Assembly: GCA_930367215.1 (NCBI GenBank)
Contig: OV884058.1
Coordinates: 102,013,802 to 102,077,801, forward strand
Source: Pollenia angustigena
Taxonomy: Eukaryota; Arthropoda; Insecta; Diptera; Polleniidae
Reading direction: 5' to 3'
Length of the DNA: 64,000 nt
The translations under genes and the position numbers were made by a program. Every line of letters begins with the position of its first letter. The stretch's first letter is position 1. Positions 1 to 10,157 of this stretch are shown one piece after another. Below the pieces are notes generated by a model. That model was not told where the DNA came from. It searched no databases and saw only the letters and a list, made by a program, of their open reading frames with translations.

Positions 1-303
1 TGACGAAATATCAAAAACATGGATAAATGTCAAAAATATTCCAGCTCTTAAATCATATCATTATTTTTTCGGGCTTTTCCAATGACAATACTATAAGAGT
101 AGCTCGAACAGCTGGGTCTATTAAGCATAAGATACAATGTTTAACGGTTAAATAAACAAATTAATAAATGAATATAAGTAATATAAGAGTAATGAAATAT
201 TCTATAATTTTTTTGTAACTAATAAATTAATAATTACAAGGTTAAAAAGATTTTTAAATACATGAATGTTTTTTATATACACAATTTGGTTTAATGGGAA
301 AAA

Positions 304-702
304 TGTAACGTCCGTAACGTAACGTCCGTAACAGACAAAAATTAAGATTTTTGTTTAACAGGACTACTTAGCCTTCTTTTCTAAGATGGATTGATATGGT
401 CATATATTCCACTTAATTTTTTGTATTTGGACTTTTTTTGTTTATTATGCAAAATTAGCTAAGAAATGTGCAAATGCACATAAGCCTCAAAGTCGACTTC
501 CATTTTTTGTAACGTCCGTTACGGAACTTTAAGCTAGCATAACTTTTTTTCAAAAACAGTTAACCTTTAAGTTTAAAACAAGTTTTAAAATACTCCCAAA
601 GAACTGCATTTTGCAAAAAATTTCATGAAAATATTCCAATGCTAGCGCCAGCTGTGTCAATCTTAACAAGCAAATTTGCGTGCGAATGTAACGTCCGTAA
701 CG
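304..702. repeat. Cluster of four TGTAACGTCCGTAACG-like motifs
   Basis: The 16-base motif TGTAACGTCCGTAACG occurs at 304-319 and 687-702. A 14-base overlapping copy lies at 319-332 and a one-base variant at 508-523. All are on the plus strand in otherwise AT-rich DNA, so four GC-containing copies within 400 bases are unlikely to be chance. The motif contains TAACG and CGTAAC halves. It could be a cluster of protein-binding sites or the internal repeats of an unrecognised transposon. I see no coding support around it. Confidence 0.55.
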
Positions 703-959
703 CAGGATTAGCCCATATGTAAAATACATCGCGTCTGATAGCACCTTAAGTGTTTTTACGTGGGTGGAGTTTTTGCTGAGTGTAAATCTTTTAGGAAGGA
801 TTGATAAACCAAGATTGTCCATTTACTTAAAAGGGATAAAGGTCAACTTAGGTAAAGTTATTAGTTTTAGGCCTATTAAGTTTATCTCAATCTCCACTTC
901 ATATTCCTGATTTCCAATATCCTCACTAAGGTTTTGAAAAATATTTACTTACAGAAGTG

Positions 960-1945
960 CACAATATATATTTCATTCCGTAACCTCATATCTTCAAAAC
1001 TAAAAGAAATACAAAAAATTAATACTAATGGCTGTTTATTAGAAAAATAAGCAGAAAGGTTTCTGGGTATCAACTGTATTTCGGAACTTCTCTGTATCTT
1101 TTAAACCAACAAACATAGAAAAAAATACAAATATAAATTTGGTACTTTTTCGAAATTCGAGCGTTTGAGGGGTAAAAATCGTACCTATTTTTGGTACTTT
1201 TTTACAAATTTTTTTTTTTTTAATTCATTGACATATGCATGCATACATACATACATATACAATTTTAAAATTGTTGATACCTTATTGGGGAGAAAAAAGT
1301 ATCAAAAAGGGGAAATACGAGAAAAAAATAATTTTTTCTTTTAGTTTTTCGTGCTTCGTGTAGTAATTTTTTATAATATTGAACTAAGAAACATAAAATT
1401 GTAAATGCAGGATTTTTATTTTGTTATGATTTTGTTATTTTAATTTATTTATTTATTTAATCAATGGACATTATCCTTACTGACTAATGAACGAATGGAA
1501 ACCTATAATATGCAAAATTTTGGTACTTTTTTGTTTTTCAACTGGTCCTTTGTGAATTTTCACTTTATTGGATCAAGAAATAAGAATCAGTTAGGGGGAG
1601 CTTTTTGGTACTTTTTCGTTCTAGAATTGGTAGTTTTTTAATCTTTGCTTTTATTGGACTTAGAAGCATAAAATAAAATATGCAAGGCACTGAGTAAATG
1701 AGAAGCTTTAAGAGGGATCTTTTTGGTACTTTTTCGTCCTTTAACTGGTACTTTCTGAAATTTTTTTTAATACTGAACCAATGAACGTAAAATTTAGCAT
1801 GCAGATATCAGAGTGATTGAGAAACTATAAGAGGAAACTTTGGTACTTTTTTTCAATTGGTATTTTATTTTTATTTATTTTTTTTTTTTTTTACATTATT
1901 GAACTTGCAAAATTAAATTAAACATTCACGGATTTAACTGGAATA
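960..1945 (+). repeat. Diverged copy of the ~118-bp GGTACTTTTT tandem-repeat family
   Basis: This stretch repeats phrases also found at 47.9-55.1 kb. A leader (about 984-1062) contains CTCATATCTTCAAAACT and AAAAATAAGCAGAAAGG, followed by repeated GGTACTTTTT blocks with a spacer of the type TGGACTTAGAAGCATAAAAT. Copies are more diverged and fewer than in the second locus. About 1275-1320 resembles the sequence flanking the pogo-like element at 48388-50332, so it serves as a related empty site. Its biological role is unknown; it may be the internal array of a larger non-autonomous element. Confidence 0.6.
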
Positions 1946-4014
1946 TAATATTTGGACCGATGGTTGGTACTTCGCCAAAACGATCCACTAAGACGGAAAA
2001 AAGAAATGATTGTAACATGTAAACTCATTTATAATTATCAAGGCCCGGGTTTTTATTCAAATGCATATATGTTCTCGTCAGTCGGAGATTACCACATAGA
2101 AAATATCTTTGCGAATCAAGAAATTTGCAGTAAAATTGCATCGATTTGTTAGTGCATATTTCTGCATATTTTGCTTTGAACGCATATTGTTGAATAAATT
2201 GCATATTTTGAAAAACTTGCACCCTTCCGCAGAGGAAATAAAAGAAAACTTCGATGATATTTATTTATCGATTTCTAATGGGAAAATTATTTTGTAAAGC
2301 ACCTTCGCGTGTTGCCGCATATAAAAATAATTATCCGGATTAATGTCTTCCTCTACAGCCTAGAACAACTAGATGGGGGACGTGGTTGAAAGCAATGAAA
2401 TCAAAAATGTGGTTAAAAGATTCAACAATGGTGAATTTCAGTTAATTGCTATTGCCATAAATAAGATGTATTTTGTGGACGGTAACTTAAGTTAACAAAT
2501 TCGTAGCAAGCTTGATAAAGTTTAAACAAAAATTAAGGATTGAAATTTATTGTTTTAAATCCGTAACTGCTTGCATATTTAATTTAAATTGTTTTCGATA
2601 ACTGCGTAGTTAAAATGAATATACCACAGAGGCTATCTATCAGCATTTAATCATGAACCCATCACTTCCATTTTCTTTTGTTTTGTTTTTGGCAGTTAAC
2701 TTTTATTTTGAAAAAATGTAGGGTCAAATATATCTCTAAAGGCATTTTAAAAAACAAAATCAATAAACATTTGATTCGTATGTAATTGCGATCAGTTTCG
2801 CACTTTGCTTAAGCAAATGACAGTTTCAAAAAATTTAACAAAAATTTTTCTTAAGTTCAATATGGTTTGACACTTATAATTAACATGTATTCGGACAGTT
2901 GCTGTTTCTTTATATATTTGTGTTTTTTTTCTTTATTTTAACTTCTACGTTTGTGGTTTAGTGTGCCTTACTTACGTTTATGAGACTGAATTTTAACGTT
3001 CTTCACACATAAAATGCGATTTTAACTGCATAAAATTCCGGCCCATGGTAATTATATGTATGGTTTCTTCATATTTGCATAATAAATTATGGTCAAATTT
3101 CGACCTCTGGACAAACACTAGTTTAATTAAAACAGTTGAAACAAAAATTTTCGATTCATCCAAATAACTTAATAATTTGAATAATCATATCGCAATTGAT
3201 CGACAAAACACAAAACAATTTAATATAGAAACCTTATGAAAAAGAAGTTTTAAACCAACCGTTTTATTACCTTAAAGTAGACACAATAGCACGATATTTT
3301 AACCGTGATATTTTCCAAAAAGTGGAAAAATAAAAAAATTTAGTAATTACCCTCTTGTTGATTAAATACGATATATATAACTTAAAAATGTCTATAGCTT
3401 TTCTGCAGCAACATGTCAAAAAGGCGTTTATTTGTAGCTAAATAGCTTTTCTTAGTTGTTGTTCAGAATCTGGGAAAAATATTTTTTAATTTTATATTTA
3501 ACTGTGTATGAGACGCAAAATTGCATTGTAATTACTTTTCACTTTTTTACTTTACACTTCCAAATATGCAATGAGACTGAATTTTGTGTTTAAATATTTA
3601 AAAAAATAGCATGCGATTATCGTTAAATTTTGTGGTTTTAGCAACCAGATCTACATTTCACTACACAATTGTTGCCCTTAGTAGAAATTTAGAATTTGTC
3701 GTAAAAAAAACTGTGTTTCCTGAATATTATGGGGCTAGGGAATAGAAGGTAACAGTTGCTACACCTATAAGTGTGTGGAGAAAGAGATATGTAAACTGTG
3801 GCATAGCCTATCACTAGTGCCATTGGTGTATATGGTGGAAATGCTTACCATTTCGCTACTCACTAATAGCAATAGTTCCTTCTTACACCACCGGATATCT
3901 AAAAAGTGTCCAAAAATTGAGATATTTAAATTTTAATAAAAAAAAGTTATATAAAAAATATATTTACTTCAGTTTATTACAAATTATTCCAGTTCGGGTT
4001 AAAAATAAAAAATG
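1946..4014. other. No gene recognised; AT-rich spacer
   Basis: I see only short unconserved frames here. At 3725-3900 there is a slightly more GC-balanced patch that I do not recognise. No inverted repeat, tandem array or coding signature could be supported. Confidence 0.5.
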
Positions 4015-4335
4015 ATATCGGTCAAGTAGGGGGTCTACATGCTCGGCAGGCTCCCAATCTTTTACCAAAATTCTTAATCACGTTCGATAGTGTTGTTTTT
4101 GAACTGTTGTGGGATTATTGCTGTACACTTTTGATTTCAAAAAACCCCAATGTTTAATTCACTCCTCCTCTACGAGAAATAATGCGATTTTCGAACTTTT
4201 CTTTCAAATATCCATTGATTCTGTTGCTGGGTGGCAAATGGTACCATCCTGCTGACACCACATATTTTATACGTCTAAAACATTAATTTTCCGCCACAAA
4301 AAGCTTCTTCTCCCTCATATTTACAATTACTACTC
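4015..4335 (-). pseudogene. Relic of an IS630/mariner-like DDE transposase (C-terminal part)
   Basis: Read on the minus strand, the frame around 4200-4262 gives MWCQQDGTICHPATESMDI. The QDG.TCH.A.E block is the region of the second catalytic Asp in an insect DDE_3-type transposase family (Tc1/mariner/IS630 superfamily). Further on come KSKVYSNNPTTVQ and DWEPAEHVD, matching the family's C-terminal part (known pattern LK.KVY..KP.T...LK). A stop follows MDI, and the segment that should hold the third catalytic Asp (WPPRS.DLTPLD.FLW) is largely missing, so this copy is dead. It is clearly similar at DNA level to 28545-29207, down to shared phrases such as GCTCCCAATCTTTTACC. The N-terminal HTH and first Asp are absent. 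Confidence 0.75.
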
Positions 4336-4519
4336 CAATTGTGAATTATACATAACGGTACCATTTTTAGTCGAAAGCTTTGAAAATACGCAGCATTTTT
4401 TGTCTTTCTCTTTAATGTGGGTCTAAATAAGAGCCGCTACATTTTTTGCTACGGAAACTTTCAAACAAGTATTGTGGCTCCTATAACGATTCTAGGTATT
4501 TATGGTTAGGTTCAATAGG

Positions 4520-5005
4520 CAGACGTCACGAGGACGGCTCACTTGGATCCATCAGCGGTCCCTTTGTGATAACCGTACCCAGTGACAAGAGTCAGCCAAT
4601 ATCAACAAGATTATTCCTTACTGCAGCCTCGAACCACCCTGACTTCCTACAAAACAGAGAAATTGACTTCAGGCCTACACTAGCCATATCTGTCAAACAT
4701 AGCAATTCCTGTCTGCCAAAATGCCTAAAACTAATATCCCCGAGGCTCCGTCTCCTCCTCTTCATGAGACCGTACAACCCAGTGACCCGTCATGAATGAT
4801 ATTACTGTCCTTATCTAGTCCCTACCGAAACCAAGTAGCACGCGCGTTCTGGCCGCGTCGTAGCCAGGCCATAGAGTCGTGGCCATTAGGCAGGTATTCT
4901 CACCTTGCCATCTCTCCTGAGCCTTTCTGTACGACTCACGTCTGATGAGAGTCTTGCAGCGAGCCATTGAAATGCCGATCAGGTAGTTATGGTAAATCAT
5001 GTATT
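4520..5005 (-). pseudogene. Non-LTR retrotransposon relic, C-terminal region downstream of RNase H
   Basis: The minus-strand frame 4815-5000 reads IRRESYRKAQERWQGENTC, then TLWPGYDAARTRVLLGFGRD. After a stop and shift it continues IRTVISFMTGHWVVRSHEEE and ends near SISLFCRKSGWFEAAV (about 4592-4680). The run TLWP.YD..RT..LL......R..I...TGH.....H..E is characteristic of the C-terminal part of I/LOA/R1-type non-LTR retrotransposons that carry an RNase H domain. Several stops and at least two frame changes show decay. GC content is visibly higher than in the surroundings, as expected of a recent coding relic. RT and endonuclease domains are not present upstream (5010-6040), so the copy is truncated. 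Confidence 0.72.
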
Positions 5006-5009
5006 TGAA

Positions 5010-6046
5010 GTTGTTAATTCCTCTTCACGACCTGGTAGAAAGTTGCTTCTGATTCGGGTCAATTTCCTTTTGACCCTACGAAGTCTTCAATCAAATCCCA
5101 TCTGAATTCTCACTGAAACGCATTAAATGCCACACTTTATCTAATTGCCGATACCATAGAGAAAGGGTATCTACTGTTCATCGTCTGCAGTATCTTTAAC
5201 TACTCTGTAAAACTTAAAATAATGTGATTTAAATAAACAAATTCGTTTTTAACTACTTTAAATTCCACTTAGACTCCGGAGCAGGTAAAAACTACACTTT
5301 GTATCAAAATTCTTTACAAGTGAAAATGTTGTGGATACCTGCTGCAATTATAAACATCAACATTCTAAATCTATTTCATCTTGCTCTTCGTCGACATAAT
5401 GGTGCAATATAGAGTTAATAGGCTTTTTCTTAGCACATTTAATGTGGTTACTTTTCAAATTAAAATCCATACTTACCAACTACAATCCAAAAACTACTTT
5501 CAATGTTGAAATGATTTGAATCTCTTAAGAAGTTGCTACATGCATACTTGTGTGTACATTTTTACATACCCAGCATACAGCACACCGAAAGCCACTCAGA
5601 TAAACAAGTGATGAATGTCTGTGTTATACGATCTAATGATCTAGAAATGAAGTTAATAAATCGTCCAAGTAGACTAAAACTTAAAACAACTGCAAAGTTC
5701 TTCGATGCCAAGCAATAAAAAAACAACAACATGGATGTGCAGTTTTGGCGGCGGCTTGTCAAGTAAATGAATGACCAAACAAACAAACAATTGTTCCCTC
5801 AACAAGATGAACAATTGGAGCGGCTGACCGACCAGACGGATGTTGTTTGTACTCGTCTTATGTTTGTAAAGTGTTTGATTGTTAAATTTACTGTTTGGTT
5901 GGTATTCCAGAAAAGTATGAATCATTTTTGGAATTGTTGTTAATATTTGATTTAACTTACAAAGAAAGATCTTGTGTGTTCAAGTAAAATTATTAAAATA
6001 ATAATTATATTTTGATTTAACAGATACCTTAGTGTTGACGGTAGAA
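5010..6046. other. No gene recognised
   Basis: Short antisense and sense frames at 5533-5925 lack any recognisable motif or composition change. The stretch ends at the left target duplication of the hAT element. Nothing else could be supported. Confidence 0.5.
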
Positions 6047-6054
6047 ATTATGAT
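6047..6054. repeat. Target-site duplication, left (ATTATGAT)
   Basis: The 8-base direct repeat ATTATGAT immediately precedes the CAGGG terminus and is matched exactly at 8701-8708. Confidence 0.92.
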
Positions 6055-6721
6055 CAGGGTTGCCGAACATGGGTTTTTCCGACCAAATCTGGTCGGATAT
6101 TTTTGGTTTGGTCGGATGGTAGGCCAAACCTAATTTTGGTCGGTTTTAAAAAATTGGACGGATAGCAGACAATTACAAATCTCATAGGTTTTTAACCAAA
6201 CACAAAAAATTTTTTTTTTATTGTTGACGAAACTATATATGGCATTGATATTACGTTATCAAGTATCAAGTCAAGATCAAATTGTTCTTTATAGTCTTTT
6301 ACATATACTGCTTGTCAAAATTTACATAAATTGAAAGCTGTGACGTAGGCTGCACTGAATTTGTAAGCAATTTACTTCCAAGATGTCAACAACAACACAA
6401 TTTATGAAGACAAACTTGTACTCAGCTGTTAAATTTAAAGTAAAATTGCTAAACAAATGGAAAGGTGAAATTGAAAGCCATCTCCTGGTCAATTTAAAAA
6501 GTGTGAGTGTATTAGTAAAAAAGTGAGAGTGTATTGCAAATTGAAAGGAATTGAAAGGCAAAACTTGATCGTGTGGCTGCTTTGTTAGGTGCAAGTTACT
6601 TTGACGGTGTTAGTTTTATAAAGGATAGTTTTGTCATCTTATTCGAGCTTACCAAGTCAGATGCCGTTTAAATTTTTCTTCTTATAAAAAACTTTTTATC
6701 AACAAACAATATTCCTATACA

Positions 6722-7128
6722 AAATTTGATCGGATTGGCAACAAACGGCGCTCACGTCATGACTGGAACTGTTGGTAAGCTTATAGCCTATTCATCGATG
6801 TGGAACGTAGACTTCGTTCGCTTAAATTGCATGTAAAACAAAGACAATATTGCATAATTTGTTTTCGTTTTAAATGTAAGTAAAGCAAACGAAGTCTTCG
6901 TTCAGAAATAGATGAACAGGCAGTTAATCTTACTTAGCAATGCAAAAAACATTAAGGTTATCTGTGGTAATATTTAAAGTTTTTTCACATGGTCCTAAAA
7001 GAATAACATAAATAAAAGAATTACAGGAATTCTGTTCTGTATTAGGACTTTCTTATACAAGATGGACTTCTTAAAGGAAGATGTTGTAAGAATCGAAGAA
7101 CAGTGGGATGCTTTGATACTGTATTTTG
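6722..7128 (+). pseudogene. hAT transposase relic
   Basis: Two conserved blocks of a hAT transposase are readable on the plus strand. At about 6722-6780 the frame gives NLIGLATNGAHVMTGTVGK, matching the family pattern N.IGF..DGA.VM.G; the Asp of that pattern is replaced by Asn here. At about 7056-7128, TRWTS in one frame continues as LKEDVVRIEEQWDALILYF after a one-base shift, matching the TRW.SL...V.R..EQW.AL..YF block. A MITE (6786-6921) splits the gene between the two blocks. The N-terminal BED-type finger and the C-terminal dimerisation domain are not seen. The gene is dead. Confidence 0.8.
6786..6921. mobile_element. 136-bp palindromic MITE, family P1
   Basis: The two halves fold on each other. 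The left arm contains AGACTTCGTTCGCTTA and the right arm AAAGCAAACGAAGTCTTC, with outer GCCTATTCATCGATG and ATAGATGAACAGGC. The loop side holds the TGTAAAACAAAGACAA type core. The same family occurs at 24765-24901, and a relative with different outer arms at 18434-18560. It has no coding capacity and is inserted in the hAT transposase relic. Which autonomous element mobilised it is unknown. Confidence 0.8.
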
Positions 7129-7441
7129 TAACATAGTTGTATAAAGGCAATGGTATAAGAGCCGCAGAACTTGCAGAAAGAATGGATGAGTTCCAAAACA
7201 GAGAAAGTTATACAATAACCCAACTATGCATTGTTAAACTCTTTGATACATTTTTTGCGTTGTCTGCAAGGTATTAGGATGTATTGGAGCTCAGCCTATG
7301 TCTTAAAAAGTTTAATACTTTTTTTTTTAAATTGTACAAACTTAGTTAATAAATTTTGATTCATATTTTATGAGTGGTCTATATGTGTTATTGTATACGA
7401 TCAATGAATTATTCTAGTTTATACGTGTTATTAAATGAATT

Positions 7442-8178
7442 TGTATATGGGCATTTCCCCAGAATGGTCTACCAGGATGAAAAAATAAAATGTTGATTAT
7501 CATTGTCTTTTATTGTTTATTATTATAAAAAAGTCTTTGTTCTTATAAAAGAATGGTTTCATAGCATATCTCAGCTGTTTTACTTGGGGAAATTGGGCTA
7601 GAAACTGGAAAATTTTATATTTTTCTGTATTTTCTACTTCTAAAGACATTTTTATATACTTATTTTACATGCAAGAAATATGTTGTTTACACTCTTTCTT
7701 CATAATCTCTCCATTACAATCAATTGCAAAAGGAGTATAACGTTTTTTTTTTGTTAAGGAAATTTTAAGACATTTATGGGAAAATGCGTGGTGATAATTA
7801 TAAAAAAAAAACATATGGAAAAATCGTACGTTCGCGACCGGTAAATAAGCCAATTAAACAAAAACCAAGAGAGATATTTTATTTTGTTAATACTGGATGG
7901 AGACCTACATTAATACACTTTTAAAATAAATTAATCACTTTTGAATATTCTGTCAACCAAAGTTGACGTCTATTTTGCGTACGTTCGTGACCACACGCTT
8001 ACAACTCTTATTATGAAAACTTAAACTCGATGAACTTCATCTTCTGCACTAAACATAGAGCTACCCAAATGCTATTGAATCGAAAAAAAAATGCTAGGAA
8101 AAGTTTTGTTTTCTATATTATTTGTACATCAAAAGCGTACGAATGTACGTTCGTGACCCCAGGAAATGCCCATATACA
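7442..8178. mobile_element. 737-bp element with 17-bp perfect terminal inverted repeats (TGTATATGGGCATTTCC)
   Basis: TGTATATGGGCATTTCC at 7442-7458 is exactly inverted at 8162-8178. The outermost bases form TGTATA/TATACA, so a TA target duplication is possible but cannot be separated from the inverted repeat. Inside, the phrase GTACGTTCG(C/T)GACC recurs near 7826, 7979 and 8143. A short poly-A/poly-T rich interior has no transposase motif. The element is nested in the hAT transposon. The element at 47463-47703 has closely similar ends (ATATGGGCACTTCC), so the two probably belong to one non-autonomous family, perhaps of the Tc1/mariner type (inference). Confidence 0.75.
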
Positions 8179-8700
8179 TGTTGTTAAACGTTACCAGCAG
8201 AAAATCTGTTAATAAAACTTTAATAGGTGTGAACATAGGCTTACTTTTTTGTTTTTATTTTAATTGCATATTGCAAAAAAAAAAAAAAAAAAAAACAATA
8301 TATAGATTTATAGCTTTATCCAATAAAAATTATATTTTTTTTAATCAAAAATACATATCCATACATATCGTCATATAAAATGCAAAAGGGCCTATGTTCA
8401 TTATAAGAAAAAGGGAGATATAAACTTAATAAAAAGGCAGCTATAGTAATTATAAAAACGGGGTTTTCTGGTTAATATCGTTAACACATTACGCTTGATT
8501 GACACTATCCTGAAAAACTGTTTTTGTAATCTCAGTCGTATCGCTACTGAAAATTTTTTAAAAATTATGATAGGCCCTTTTACATTTTTATGACGATATA
8601 ATTGTTTTTAAATATTTCAAAAATTTGGTCGGTTTCAAAGGATTTTGGTAGGTTTTGCAGACAATTTTGGTCGGATAAAAATTTTCAAACGGCAACCCTG

Positions 8701-8708
8701 ATTATGAT
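8701..8708. repeat. Target-site duplication, right (ATTATGAT)
   Basis: This is the exact copy of 6047-6054, immediately after the CCCTG terminus of the hAT element. Confidence 0.92.
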
Positions 8709-8893
8709 GTTCTTTTCGGAAAATGTATTAACAGTAAGACAATTTTAATTTTTGATTACAATTAATGTTTGGAAAATTAAGTTATTCAATTTTTTTAAAT
8801 GGGACCAACTATTTGAGTTTATGATTGATCTACCAGTTTGAAACTTCTAAAGATGGTCGAATATCGGGATATCCTTAATACCCAGAAATATAT

Positions 8894-9406
8894 GCCCCTA
8901 TTATGATTCACAACTGAATTGATAGTTTCGTTGTAGTTGTAAAATTCTTATTGTGGGTTACAACTCAACTCAACTTATAATCACCTGTTCAATTAGTTGT
9001 CTTCGTTAAGTCGTTACCCTTATTATGATTTACAACCAGTCAAGGTTTAGTTGTATAAGCTGTCAAAAGTGTGACAGCTACATTAATTTCAGTTTCCTTA
9101 TTGCATTAACTTGTCAGTTGGTAATTCTAATGGGTCACTTCGACTTCTAAGGCTGCGTCGAATACGCGAAAGAATCACTTTTTCTTCAGAATCATCCGAA
9201 AAATACATTTCGACGGACATATCCATTTTCACAATGTTATTTATATAAAATTTAAATAAATTTCAAAATAACAACCTATTCGATTATATTAAGGTTGTTA
9301 ACGAAGACAACAAAAATTTGTTGTGAATCATAATACAAAAAAATAGTTTGGTTGAGTTGTCAAATTGACAACTCAACTTAGTTGAGTTGTGAATCATAAT
9401 AGTGGC
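8894..9406. mobile_element. ~513-bp inverted-repeat element with CCCTATTATGATTCACAAC ends
   Basis: The left end GCCCCTATTATGATTCACAA matches the inverted right end at about 9388-9406 (TTGTGAATCATAATAGTGGC) with one difference. An internal second copy of the end (ACCCTTATTATGATTTACAA) begins near 9016. The inner arms TTGTCTTCGTTAA (about 8998) and TTAACGAAGACAA (about 9298) are also inverted. The unit therefore looks like a foldback element with repeated ends. I see no clear target duplication and no coding. Confidence 0.7.
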
Positions 9407-9575
9407 AATAATATCTCTACCAAACGTAGAATGCAATTTTAGTTAAAGGCTACCTGCACTTATTCTAGTTCACGAGTTGGAAACTATCTAAATTCTATTT
9501 GCTCTAGAGTTGTGTCGGTCATGAACGAACTAGTTCAATTGGACGGATCAGTCAGATGAATGATGAACGCAAGGC

Positions 9576-9847
9576 CTATCCAATAGGTCTGCTTACTTCT
9601 ATAACAATACAACAATGCAAAAAACAACAGGCATTTTGTTTGTGTAAAAATCCTTGCCGTTGTCAAAATCTTACTACTACATAGGCAAAACAAAAGGAAA
9701 AATGTGTTTTGTGTGCATGTATGTGTGGCAAAAAACCAAAAAAGTAAACAAAAATATACACGTATAAGGAAAATGTAAACAACTTTTGATATCGTTAAAG
9801 AATAAACCAAATAAACATCTGGCTTCTTAAGCAGACCTATTGGATAG
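9576..9847. mobile_element. Foldback element with 20-bp perfect inverted arms
   Basis: CTATCCAATAGGTCTGCTTA at 9576-9595 is exactly inverted at 9828-9847. About 230 bases of AT-rich, non-coding loop separate the arms. Less exact complementarity seems to extend outward, so the true ends may lie outside this range. It ends about 50 bp before the hAT MITE at 9904-10149. The minus-strand frame across it is an artefact with no motif. Confidence 0.65.
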
Positions 9848-9903
9848 ATCTTGGATGATTGGCCGTTCATTTTCATCGTTCAATTTCGGGTCTTATTAGT
9901 CAG

Positions 9904-10149
9904 CACAGAGTATACAGAGACGTCACGAGACAGAAAATATTGTGTTTTTGTATGTCTTTTTCTTCGAAAGCTGCCCTTTTTGCGTTTTTTGTTTTGATTA
10001 TGCAATTTGTGTAGATAGTAGCGGCCTGTTTGTACGCATTGTCACTTCACTAACAAAAAATGTTTTCTTTCTCTTTCTTCGAAAGCTGCCCTCGCAAATG
10101 ATTTAGGCATTTTTCATACGTCACTTTTTTCATCTCTGTATACTTTGTG
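9904..10149. mobile_element. 246-bp hAT-type MITE with 8-bp target duplication
   Basis: TTAGTCAG is duplicated exactly at 9896-9903 and 10150-10157. The termini CACAGAGTATACAGAGA and TCTCTGTATACTTTGTG are inverted with one difference. CGTCAC follows directly at the left and lies close by at the right. The phrase TCTTCGAAAGCTGCCCT appears twice inside (about 9962 and 10077). The 8-bp duplication indicates mobilisation by a hAT transposase. It has no coding. Confidence 0.85.
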
Positions 10150-10157
10150 TTAGTCAG

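Larger units (their letters stand above)
6055..8700 (+). mobile_element. hAT-superfamily DNA transposon with 8-bp target duplications
   Basis: The ends are CAGGGTTGCCG (6055) and CGGCAACCCTG (8700), a perfect terminal inverted repeat of 11 bases. ATTATGAT is duplicated exactly at 6047-6054 and 8701-8708. An 8-bp duplication with CAGGG termini is diagnostic of hAT. Subterminal regions repeat the phrase TTTGGTCGG several times at both ends, as hAT elements often do. Inside are decayed transposase pieces on the plus strand (see 6722-7128), a palindromic MITE (6786-6921) and a ~737-bp inverted-repeat element (7442-8178). Removing these leaves about 1.8 kb, so part of the transposase gene is missing. 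The element is non-autonomous now. Confidence 0.92.

Noticed and set aside
4446..4799. 117-codon plus-strand frame
   Set aside because: Antisense to the non-LTR retrotransposon C-terminal region, which has clear family motifs on the minus strand.
9535..9876. 113-codon minus-strand frame
   Set aside because: Spans a foldback element and AT-rich loop; composition is that of random AT-rich DNA with many Phe and Leu.
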